64,000 bases of DNA from Diadophis punctatus similis (lineage: Eukaryota; Chordata; Lepidosauria; Squamata; Dipsadidae), in NCBI GenBank assembly GCA_023053685.1, contig JALIGW010000315.1, positions 1 to 64,000 on the forward strand, written 5' to 3'. Under the pieces are notes generated by a model that did not search any database, was not told where the DNA came from, and saw only the letters and a program-made list of their open reading frames with translations. The position numbers and the translations under genes were made by a program. Positions 11,894 through 23,328 of the stretch are shown piece by piece. Position 1 is the stretch's first letter, and each line of letters opens with the position of its first letter.

Positions 11894-14800
11894 AAAGCTA
11901 GCCCAAAGTCTAACACAGCATTCGCCTTAGGATTCAATTCAGCCCAAAAACATCACTATTGACAAACACCTCAGAAATGAAAAAGAAACACATATTCCTG
12001 TTCCCCATGGGCTGGAAAGCCGAATTCTCGCTTGATTATTGATTCTGACCTTTCCCTGAAGAGCTAGCGCAAGGTCTAACACAGCATTCGCCTTATTTCT
12101 CAATTCAGCCCAAAAACATCACTTTTGACAAACACCTCAGAAATGAAAAAGAAACACATATTCCTGTTCCCCACGGGCTGGAAAGCCGAGTTCTCGCTCA
12201 ATTTTTGATTCCGACCTTTCCCTGAAGAGCTAGCCCAAGGTCTAACACAGCATTCGCCTTATTTCTCAATTCAGCCAAAAAACATGACTGTTGACAAACA
12301 CCTCAGAAATGAAAATGAAACACATATCCGTGTTCCGCACAGGCTGGAAAGCCGAATTCTCGCTTGATTTTTGATTCCGACCTTTCCCTGAAGAGCTAGC
12401 CCAAGGTCTAACACAGCATTCGCCTTATTTCTCAATTCAGCCCAAAAACATCACTTTTGACAAACACCTCAGAAATGAAAAAGAAACACATATTCCTGTT
12501 CCCCACAGGCTGGAAAGCTGAATTCTCGCTTGATTTTTGATTCCGACCTTTCCCTGAAGACCTAGCCCAAGGTCTAACACAGCATTCGCCTTATTTCTCA
12601 ATTCAGCCCAAAAACATCACTTTTGGCAAACACCTCAGAAATGAAAAAGAAACACATATTCCTGTTCCCCACAGGCTGGAAAGCTGAATTCTCGCTTGAT
12701 TTTTGATTCCGAGCCTACCCTGAAAAGCTAGCCCAAAGTCTAACACAGCATTCGCCTTAGGATTCAATTCAGCCCAAAAACATCACTATTGACAAACACC
12801 TCAGAAATGAAAAAGAAACACATATTCCTGTTCCCCATGGGCTGGAAATCCGAATTCTCGCTTGATTATTGATTCTGACCTTTCCCTGAAGAGCTAGCGC
12901 AAGGTCTAACACAGCATTCGCCTTATTTCTCAATTCAGCCCAAAAACATCACTTTTGACAAACACCTCAGAAATGAAAAAGAAACACATATTCCTGTTCC
13001 CGACGGGCTGGAAAGCCGAATTCTCGCTCAATTTTTGATTCCGACCTTTCCCTGAAGAGCTAGCCCAAGGTCTAACACAGCATTCGCCTCAGTTCTCAAT
13101 TCAGCCAAAAAACATGACTTTTGACAAACACCTCAGAAATGAAAATGAAACACATATTCGTGTTCCGCACAGGCTGGAAAGCCGAATTCTCTCTTGATTT
13201 TTGATTCCGACCTTTCCCTGAAGAGCTAGCCCAAGGTCTAACACAGCATTCGCCTTATTTCTCAATTCAGCCAAAAAACATCACTTTTGACAAACACCTC
13301 AGAAATGAAAAAGAAACACATATTCCTGTTCCCCACAGGCTGGAAAGCCGAATTCTCGCTTGATTTTTGATTCCGACCTTTCCCTGAAGACCTAGCCCAA
13401 GGTCTAACACAGCATTCGCCTTATTTCTCAATTCAGCCCAAAAACATCACTTTTGGCAAACACCTCAGAAATGAAAAAGAAACACATATTCCTGTTCCCC
13501 ACGGGCTGGAAAGCCGAATTCTCGCTCAATTTTTGATTCCGAGCCTACCCTGAAAAGCTAGCCCAAAGTCTAACACAGCATTCGCCTTAGGATTCAATTC
13601 AGCCCAAAAACATCACTTTTGACAAACACCTCAGAAATGAAAAAGAAACACATATTCCTGTTCCCCATGGGCTGGAAAGCCGAATTCTCGCTTGATTGTT
13701 GATTCTGACCTTTCCCTGAAGAGCTAGCCCAAGGTCTAACACAGCATTCGCCTTATTTCTCAATTCAGCCCAAAAATATCACTTTTGACAAACACCTCAG
13801 AAATGAAAAAGAAACACATATTCCTGTTCCCCATGGGCTGGAAAGCCGAATTCTCGCTTGATTTTCGATTACAAGCCTTCGCTGAAGAGCTAGCCCAAAG
13901 TCTAACACTGCATTCTCCTTATTTCTCAATTCAGCCCAAAAACATCACTTTTGACAAACACCTCAGAAATGAAAATGAAACACATATTCCTGTTCCCCAC
14001 AGGCTGGAAAGCTGAATTCTCGCTTGATTTTTGATTCCGAGCCTACCCTGAAAAGCTAGCCCAAAGTCTAACACAGCATTCGCCTTAGGATTCAATTCAG
14101 CCCAAAAACATCACTTTTGACAAACACCTCAGAAATGAAAATGAAACACATATTCCTGTTCCCCACAGGCTGGAAAGCTGAATTCTCGCTTGATTTTTGA
14201 TTCTGAGCCTACCCTGAAAAGCTAGCCCAAAGTCTAACACAGCATTCGCCTTAGGATTCAATTCAGCCCAAAAACATCACTTTTGACAAACACCTCAGAA
14301 ATGAAAATGAAACACATATTCCTGTTCCCCACAGGCTGGAAAGCTGAATTCTCGCTTGATTTTTGATTCCGAGCCTACCCTGAAAAGCTAGCCCAAAGTC
14401 TAACACAGCATTCGCCTTAGGATTCAATTCAGCCCAAAAACATCACTTTTGACAAACACCTCAGAAATGAAAAAGAAACACATATTCCTGTTCCCCATGG
14501 GCTGGAAAGCCGAATTCTCGCTTGATTATTGATTCTGACCTTTCCCTGAAGAGCTAGCCCAAGGTCTAACACAGCATTCGCCTTATTTCTCAATTCAGCC
14601 CAAAAATATCACTTTTGACAAACACCTCAGAAATGAAAAAGAAACACATATTCCTGTTCCCCATGGGCTGGAAAGCCGAATTCTCGCTTGATTTTCGATT
14701 ACAAGCCTTCGCTGAAGAGCTAGCCCAAAGTCTAACACTGCATTCTCCTTATTTCTCAATTCAGCCCAAAAACATCACTTTTGACAAACACCTCAGAAAT

Positions 14801-15051
14801 GAAAATGAAACACATATTCCTGTTCCCCACAGGCTGGAAAGCTGAATTCTCGCTTGATTTTTGATTCCGAGCCTACCCTGAAAAGCTAGCCCAAAGTCTA
14901 ACACAGCATTCGCCTTAGGATTCAATTCAGCCCAAAAACATCACTTTTGACAAACACCTCAGAAATGAAAATGAAACACATATTCCTGTTCCCCATGGGC
15001 TGGAAAGCCGAATTCTCGCTTGATTATTGATTCTGACCTTTCCCTGAAGAG
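11400..15051 (+). repeat. 22-mer HOR (3,652 bp), copy 1
   Basis: Exactly 22 monomers, repeated immediately to the right with no net length change. Private marks found at +3,652: TTCGGCCC near 11,443, CAGGATGG near 11,676, CATGACTGTTG near 12,285, CACTATTGAC near 12,785, GGAAATCCG near 12,846, CCCGACGGG near 13,000, CTCTCTTGAT near 13,190 and GATTGTTGATT near 13,695. By eye the copies differ at about eight positions. The left part overlaps the end of the 6,443-bp duplication, so this block was built from its right end. Confidence 0.9.
13724..14553 (+). repeat. 5-mer sub-repeat (830 bp)
   Basis: A five-monomer group repeats partly at 14,554 and again at +3,652. It consists of an open-frame monomer, three AAAATG/CACAGG monomers and a CATGGG monomer with a TTATTGATTCTG tail, preceded by an AAAATATC head. 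It is the smallest clear multimer in the left third and predates the 22-mer duplication, because both 22-mer copies contain it. Confidence 0.75.
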
Positions 15052-18000
15052 CTAGCCCAAGGTCTAACACAGCATTCGCCTTATTTCTCAATTCGGCCCA
15101 AAAACATCACTTTTGACAAACACCTCAGAAATGAAAATGAAACACATATTCCTGTTCCCCACGGGCTGGAAAGCTGAATTCTCGCTTGATTTTTGATTCC
15201 GAGCCTACCCTGAAAAGCTAGCCCAAAGTCTAACACAGCATTCGCCTTAGGATTCAATTCAGCCCAAAAACATCACTTTTGACAAACACCTCAGAAATGA
15301 AAATGAAACACATATTCCTGTTCCCCACAGGATGGAAAGCTGAATTCTCGCTTGATTTTTGATTCCGAGCCTACCCTGAAAAGCTAGCCCAAAGTCTAAC
15401 ACAGCATTCGCCTTAGGATTCAATTCAGCCCAAAAACATCACTTTTGACAAACACCTCAGAAATGAAAATGAAACACATATTCCTGTTCCCCACAGGCTG
15501 GAAAGCTGAATTCTCGCTTGATTTTTGATTCCGAGCCTACCCTGAAAAGCTAGCCCAAAGTCTAACACAGCATTCGCCTTAGGATTCAATTCAGCCCAAA
15601 AACATCACTATTGACAAACACCTCAGAAATGAAAAAGAAACACATATTCCTGTTCCCCATGGGCTGGAAAGCCGAATTCTCGCTTGATTATTGATTCTGA
15701 CCTTTCCCTGAAGAGCTAGCGCAAGGTCTAACACAGCATTCGCCTTATTTCTCAATTCAGCCCAAAAACATCACTTTTGACAAACACCTCAGAAATGAAA
15801 AAGAAACACATATTCCTGTTCCCCACGGGCTGGAAAGCCGAATTCTCGCTCAATTTTTGATTCCGACCTTTCCCTGAAGAGCTAGCCCAAGGTCTAACAC
15901 AGCATTCGCCTTATTTCTCAATTCAGCCAAAAAACATGACTGTTGACAAACACCTCAGAAATGAAAATGAAACACATATTCGTGTTCCGCACAGGCTGGA
16001 AAGCCGAATTCTCGCTTGATTTTTGATTCCGACCTTTCCCTGAAGAGCTAGCCCAAGGTCTAACACAGCATTCGCCTTATTTCTCAATTCAGCCCAAAAA
16101 CATCACTTTTGACAAACACCTCAGAAATGAAAAAGAAACACATATTCCTGTTCCCCACAGGCTGGAAAGCCGAATTCTCGCTTGATTTTTGATTCCGACC
16201 TTTCCCTGAAGACCTAGCCCAAGGTCTAACACAGCATTCGCCTTATTTCTCAATTCAGCCCAAAAACATCACTTTTGGCAAACACCTCAGAAATGAAAAA
16301 GAAACACATATTCCTGTTCCCCACAGGCTGGAAAGCTGAATTCTCGCTTGATTTTTGATTCCGAGCCTACCCTGAAAAGCTAGCCCAAAGTCTAACACAG
16401 CATTCGCCTTAGGATTCAATTCAGCCCAAAAACATCACTATTGACAAACACCTCAGAAATGAAAAAGAAACACTTATTCCTGTTCCCCATGGGCTGGAAA
16501 TCCGAATTCTCGCTTGATTATTGATTCTGACCTTTCCCTGAAGAGCTAGCGCAAGGTCTAACACAGCATTCGCCTTATTTCTCAATTCAGCCCAAAAACA
16601 TCACTTTTGACAAACACCTCAGAAATGAAAAAGAAACACATATTCCTGTTCCCGACGGGCTGGAAAGCCGAATTCTCGCTCAATTTTTGATTCCGACCTT
16701 TCCCTGAAGAGCTAGCCCAAGGTCTAACACAGCATTCGCCTCAGTTCTCAATTCAGCCAAAAAACATGACTTTTGACAAACACCTCAGAAATGAAAATGA
16801 AACACATATTCGTGTTCCGCACAGGCTGGAAAGCCGAATTCTCTCTTGATTTTTGATTCCGACCTTTCCCTGAAGAGCTAGCCCAAGGTCTAACACAGCA
16901 TTCGCCTTATTTCTCAATTCAGCCCAAAAACATCACTTTTGACAAACACCTCAGAAATGAAAAAGAAACACATATTCCTGTTCCCCACAGGCTGGAAAGC
17001 CGAATTCTCGCTTGATTTTTGATTCCGACCTTTCCCTGAAGACCTAGCCCAAGGTCTAACACAGCATTCGCCTTATTTCTCAATTCAGCCCAAAAACATC
17101 ACTTTTGGCAAACACCTCAGAAATGAAAAAGAAACACATATTCCTGTTCCCCACGGGCTGGAAAGCCGAATTCTCGCTCAATTTTTGATTCCGAGGCTAC
17201 CCTGAAAAGCTAGCCCAAAGTCTAACACAGCATTCGCCTTAGGATTCAATTCAGCCCAAAAACATCACTTTTGACAAACACCTCAGAAATGAAAAAGAAA
17301 CACATATTCCTGTTCCCCATGGGCTGGAAAGCCGAATTCTCGCTTGATTGTTGATTCTGACCTTTCCCTGAAGAGCTAGCCCAAGGTCTAACACAGCATT
17401 CGCCTTATTTCTCAATTCAGCCCAAAAATATCACTTTTGACAAACACCTCAGAAATGAAAAAGAAACACATATTCCTGTTCCCCATGGGCTGGAAAGCCG
17501 AATTCTCGCTTGATTTTCGATTACAAGCCTTCGCTGAAGAGCTAGCCCAAAGTCTAACACTGCATTCTCCTTATTTCTCAATTCAGCCCAAAAACATCAC
17601 TTTTGACAAACACCTCAGAAATGAAAATGAAACACATATTCCTGTTCCCCACAGGCTGGAAAGCTGAATTCTCGCTTGATTTTTGATTCCGAGCCTACCC
17701 TGAAAAGCTAGCCCAAAGTCTAACACAGCATTCGCCTTAGGATTCAATTCAGCCCAAAAACATCACTTTTGACAAACACCTCAGAAATGAAAATGAAACA
17801 CATATTCCTGTTCCCCACAGGCTGGAAAGCTGAATTCTCGCTTGATTTTTGATTCTGAGCCTACCCTGAAAAGCTAGCCCAAAGTCTAACACAGCATTCG
17901 CCTTAGGATTCAATTCAGCCCAAAAACATCACTTTTGACAAACACCTCAGAAATGAAAATGAAACACATATTCCTGTTCCCCACAGGCTGGAAAGCTGAA

Positions 18001-18640
18001 TTCTCGCTTGATTTTTGATTCCGAGCCTACCCTGAAAAGCTAGCCCAAAGTCTAACACAGCATTCGCCTTAGGATTCAATTCAGCCCAAAAACATCACTT
18101 TTGACAAACACCTCAGAAATGAAAAAGAAACACATATTCCTGTTCCCCATGGGCTGGAAAGCCGAATTCTCGCTTGATTATTGATTCTGACCTTTCCCTG
18201 AAGAGCTAGCCCAAGGTCTAACACAGCATTCGCCTTATTTCTCAATTCAGCCCAAAAATATCAGTTTTGACAAACACCTCAGAAATGAAAAAGAAACACA
18301 TATTCCTGTTCCCCATGGGCTGGAAAGCCGAATTCTCGCTTGATTTTCGATTACAAGCCTTCGCTGAAGAGCTAGCCCAAAGTCTAACACTGCATTCTCC
18401 TTATTTCTCAATTCAGCCCAAAAACATCACTTTTGACAAACACCTCAGAAATGAAAATGAAACACATATTCCTGTTCCCCACAGGCTGGAAAGCTGAGTT
18501 CTCGCTTGATTTTTGATTCCGAGCCTACCCTGAAAAGCTAGCCCAAAGTCTAACACAGCATTCGCCTTAGGATTCAATTCAGCCCAAAAACATCACTTTT
18601 GACAAACACCTCAGAAATGAAAATGAAACACATATTCCTG
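15052..18640 (+). repeat. 22-mer HOR (3,652 bp), copy 2
   Basis: Same order and private marks as copy 1. Differences seen include CACTTATTCC near 16,472, CCGAGGCTACC near 17,195, ATCAGTTTTG near 18,262 and CTGAGTTCTC near 18,494. The match ends inside the monomer at about 18.54-18.70 kb. There copy 1 has CATGGG with a TTATTGATTCTG tail and copy 2 has CACAGG with a TTCTGAGCC tail. Confidence 0.9.
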
Positions 18641-20129
18641 TTCCCCACAGGCTGGAAAGCTGAATTCTCGCTTGATTTTTGATTCTGAGCCTACCCTGAA
18701 AAGCTAGCCCAAAGTCTAACACAGCATTCGCCTTAGGATTCAATTCAGCCCAAAAACATCACTTTTGACAAACACCTCAGAAATGAAAATGAAACACATA
18801 TTCCTGTTCCCCACAGGCTGGAAAGCTGAATTCTCGCTTGATTTTTGATTCCGAGCCTACCCTGAAAAGCTAGCCCAAAGTCTAACACAGCATTCGCCTT
18901 AGGATTCAATTCAGCCCAAAAACATCACTTTTGACAAACACCTCAGAAATGAAAAAGAAACACATATTCCTGTTCCCCATGGGCTGGAAAGCCGAATTCT
19001 CGCTTGATTATTGATTCTGACCTTTCCCTGAAGAGCTAGCGCAAGGTCTAACACAGCATTCGCCTTATTTCTCAATTCAGCCCAAAAACATCACTTTTGA
19101 CAAACACCTCAGAAATGAAAAAGAAACACATATTCCTGTTCCCCACGGGCTGGAAAGCCGAATTCTCGCTCAATTTTTGATTCTGACCTTTCCCTGAAGA
19201 GCTAGCGCAAGGTCTAACACAGCATTCGCCTTATTTCTCAATTCAGCCCAAAAACATCACTTTTGACAAACACCTCAAAAATGAAAAAGAAACACATATT
19301 CCTGTTCCCCACGGGCTGGAAAGCCGAATTCTCGCTCAATTTTTGATTCCGACCTTTCCCTGAAGAGCTAGCCCAAGGTCTAACACAGCATTCTCAATTC
19401 AGCCAAAAAACATGACTTTTGACAAACACCTCAGAAATGAAAATGAAACACATATTCCTGTTCCCCACAGGCTGGAAAGCTGAATTCTCGCTTGATTTTT
19501 GATTCCGAGCCTACCCTGAAAAGCTAGCCCAAAGTCTAACACAGCATTCGCCTTAGGATTCAATTCAGCCCAAAAACATCACTATTGACAAACACCTCAG
19601 AAATGAAAAAGAAACACATATTCCTGTTCCCCATGGGCTGGAAAGCCGAATTCTCGCTTGATTATTGATTCTGACCTTTCCCTGAAGAGCTAGCGCAAGG
19701 TCTAACACAGCATTCGCCTTATTTCTCAATTCAGCCCAAAAACATCACTTTTGACAAACACCTCAGAAATGAAAAAGAAACACATATTCCTGTTCCCCAC
19801 GGGCTGGAAAGCCGAATTCTCGCTCAATTTTTGATTCCGACCTTTCCCTGAAGAGCTAGCCCAAGGTCTAACACAGCATTCGCCTCAGTTCTCAATTCAG
19901 CCAAAAAACATGACTTTTGACAAACACCTCAGAAATGAAAATGAAACACATATTCGTGTTCCGCACAGGCTGGAAAGCCGAATTCTCGCTTGATTTTTGA
20001 TTCCGACCTTTCCCTGAAGAGCTAGCCCAAGGTCTAACACAGCATTCGCCTTATTTCTCAATTCAGCCCAAAAACATCACTTTTGACAAACACCTCAGAA
20101 ATGAAAAAGAAACACATATTCCTGTTCCC
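18641..20129 (+). repeat. Mosaic satellite between HOR blocks
   Basis: Satellite monomers only. It includes a CTCAAAAATG monomer near 19,274 and the adjacent 10-bp-deleted monomer near 19,391, known from the 12-mer HOR. The right half of that deleted monomer, however, is of the common CCTGTTCCCCACAGG/AGCTG kind. A CACTATTGAC unit and a CCTCAGTTCTC unit follow. No unique sequence is seen. Confidence 0.8.
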
Positions 20130-22700
20130 CACAGGCTGGAAAGCCGAATTCTCGCTTGATTTTTGATTCCGACCTTTCCCTGAAGACCTAGCCCAAGGTC
20201 TAACACAGCATTCGCCTTATTTCTCAATTCAGCCCAAAAACATCACTTTTGGCAAACACCTCAGAAATGAAAAAGAAACACATATTCCTGTTCCCCACGG
20301 GCTGGAAAGCCGAATTCTCGCTCAATTTTTGATTCCGAGCCTACCCTGAAAAGCTAGCCCAAAGTCTAACACAGCATTCGCCTTAGGATTCAATTCAGCC
20401 CAAAAACATCACTTTTGACAAACACCTCAGAAATGAAAAAGAAACACATATTCCTGTTCCCCACGGGCTGGAAAGCCGAATTCTCACTTGATTTTCGATT
20501 CCAAGCCTTCCCTGAAGAGCTAGCCCAAGGTCTAACACAGCATTCGCCTTATTTCTCAATTCAGCCCAAAAACATCACTTTTGACAAACACCTCAGAAAT
20601 GAAATAGAAACACATATTCCTGTTCCCCACGGGCTGGAAAGCTGAATTCTTGCTCAATTTTTGATTCCGACCTTTCCCTGAAGAGCTAGCCCAAGGTCTA
20701 ACACAGCATTCGCCTTATTTCTCAATTCAGCCCAAAAACATCACTTTTGACAAACACCTCAGAAATGAAAATGAAACACATATTCCTGTTCCCCACAGGC
20801 TGGAAAGCCGAATTCTCGCTTGATTTTTGATTCCGAGCCTACCCTGAAAAGCTAGCCCAAAGTCTAACACAGCATTCGCCTTAGGATTCAATTCAGCCCA
20901 AAAACATCACTTTTGACAAACACCTCAGAAATGAAAAAGAAACACAAATTCCTGTTCCCCATGGGCTGGAAAGCCGAATTCTCGCTTGATTATTGATTCT
21001 GACCTTTCCCTGAAGAGCTAGCGCAAGGTCTAACACAGCATTCGCCTTATTTCTCAATTCAGCCCAAAAACATCACTTTTGACAAACACCTCAGAAATGA
21101 AAAAGAAACACATATTCCTGTTCCCCACGGGCTGGAAAGCCGAATTCTCGCTCAATTTTTGATTCCGACCTTTCCCTGAAGAGCTAGCCCAAGGTCTAAC
21201 ACAGCATTCGCCTCAGTTCTCAATTCAGCCAAAAAACATGACTTTTGACAAACACCTCAGAAATGAAAATGAAACACATATTCGTGTTCCGCACAGGCTG
21301 GAAAGCCGAATTCTCGCTTGATTTTTGATTCCGACCTTTCCCTGAAGAGCTAGCCCAAGGTCTAACACAGCATTCGCCTTATTTCTCAATTCAGCCCAAA
21401 AACATCACTTTTGACAAACACCTCAGAAATGAAAATGAAACACATATTTCTGTTCCCCACAGGCTGGAAAGCTGAATTCTCGCTTGATTTTTGATTCCGA
21501 GCCTACACTGAAAAGCTAGCCCAAAGTCTAACACAGCATTCGCCTTAGGATTCAATTCAGCACAAAAACATCACTTTTGACAAACACCTCAGAAATGAAA
21601 AAGAAACACATATTCTTGTTCTCCACGGGCTGGAAAGCCGAATTCTCGCTTGATTTTCGATTCCAAGCCTTCCCTGAAGAGCTAGCCCAAGGTCTAACAC
21701 AGCATTCGCCTTATTTCTCAATTCAGCCCAAAAACATCACTTTTGACAAACACCTCAGAAAGGAAAAAGAAACACATATTCCTGTTCCCCACGGGCTGGA
21801 AAGCTGAATTCTCGCTCAATTTTTGATTCCGAACTTTCCCTGAAGAGCTAGCCCAAGGTCTAACACAGCATTCGCCTTATTTCTCAATTCAGCCCAAAAA
21901 CATCACTTTTGACAAACACCTCAGAAATGAAAATGAAACACATATTCCTGTTCCCCACAGGCTGGAAAGCTGAATTCTCGCTTGATTTTTGATTCCGAGC
22001 CTACCCTGAAAAGCTAGCCCAAAGTCTAACACAGCATTCGCCTTAGGATTCAATTCAGCCCAAAAACATCACTTTTGACAAACACCTCAGAAATGAAAAT
22101 GAAACACATATTCCTGTTCCCCACAGGCTGGAAAGCTGAATTCTCGCTTGATTTTTGATTCCGAGCCTACCCTGAAAATCTAGCCCAAAGTCTAACACAG
22201 CATTCGCCTTAGGATTCAATTCAGCCCAAAAACATCACTTTTGACAAACACCTCAGAAATGAAAAAGAAACACATATTCCTGTTCCCCATGGGCTGGAAA
22301 GCCGAATTCTCGCTTGATTTTCGATTACAAGCCTTCGCTGAAGAGCTAGCCCAAAGTCTAACACAGCATTCTCCTTATTTCTCAATTCAGCCCAAAAACA
22401 TCACTTTTGACAAACACCTCAGAAATGAAAATGAAACACATATTCCTGTTCCCCACAGGCTGGAAAGCTGAATTCTCGCTTGATTTTTGATTCCGAGCCT
22501 ACCCTGAAAAGCTAGCCCAAAGTCTAACACAGCATTCGCCTTAGGATTCAATTCAGCCCAAAAACATCACTTTTGACAAACACCTCAGAAATGAAAATGA
22601 AACACATATTCCTGTTCCCAGGCTGGAAAGCTGAATTCTCGCTTGATTTTTGATTCCGAGCCTACCCTGAAAAGCTAGCCCAAAGTCTAACACAGCATTC
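20130..22700 (+). repeat. Long-range duplication (offset 15,581 bp), left copy
   Basis: The same monomer order recurs at 35.7-38.3 kb. Shared private marks: GAAATAGAAAC near 20,605, AATTCTTGCTC near 20,645, CATATTTCTG near 21,446, GCCTACACTG near 21,500, CAGCACAAAAAC near 21,560, CCGAACTTTCC near 21,829 and a 3-bp deletion (GTTCCCAGGCTGG) near 22,617. Differences include CACAAATTCC near 20,944 and GAAAGGAAAAAG near 21,760 in this copy. Confidence 0.87.
20415..20645 (+). other. Non-genic open frame, CAAGCCTTCCC class
   Basis: Representative of 18 frames starting at 20415, 21577, 23390, 26534, 28194, 28526, 29190, 33174, 34170, 34668, 35996, 37158, 39469, 41614, 44758, 46750, 50564 and 59860. 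Most are 76 codons. Those at 26534 and 28194 reach 88 and 29190 reaches 80, because the second monomer has AGCCG in place of AGCTG and so lacks the usual TGA there. The class is absent left of 20 kb. Same two-frame artefact as the TACAAGCC class; not a gene. Confidence 0.85.
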
Positions 22701-23328
22701 TCCTTAGGATTCAATTCAGCCCAAAAACATCACTTTTGACAAACACCTCAGAAATGAAAAAGAAACACATATTCCTGTTCCCCATGGGCTGGAAAGCCGA
22801 ATTCTCGCTTGATTATTGATTCTGACCTTTCCCTGAAGAGCTAGCGCAAGGTCTAACACAGCATTCGCCTTATTTCTCAATTCAGCCCAAAAACATCACT
22901 TTTGACAAACACCTCAGAAATGAAAAAGAAACACATATTCCTGTTCCCCACGGGCTGGAAAGCCGAATTCTCGCTCAATTTTTGATTCTGACCTTTCCCT
23001 GAAGAGCTAGCGCAAGGTCTAACACAGCATTCGCCTTATTTCTCAATTCAGCCCAAAAACATCACTTTTGACAAACACCTCAGAAATGAAAAAGAAACAC
23101 ATATTCCTGTTCCCCACGGGCTGGAAAGCTGAATTCTCGCTCAATTTTTGATTCCGACCTTTCCCTGAAGAGCTAGCCCAAGGTCTAACACAGCATTCTC
23201 AATTCAGCCAAAAAACATGACTTTTGACAAACACCTCAGAAATGAAAATGAAACACATATTCCTGTTCCCCACAGGCTGGAAAGCTGAATTCTCGCTTGA
23301 TTTTTGATTCCGAGCCTACCCTGAAAAG
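22701..23328 (+). repeat. Satellite with recombinant 10-bp-deleted monomer
   Basis: A short run of ordinary monomers follows: a CATTCTCC head, a GCGCAAGG head and two CACGGG/CTCAA units. The run ends in a 10-bp-deleted monomer near 23,196 whose right half is the common CCTGTTCCCCACAGG type. The equivalent place in the right copy (38.3-39.4 kb) has three more monomers, so this copy looks internally shortened or the other expanded. Confidence 0.75.
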
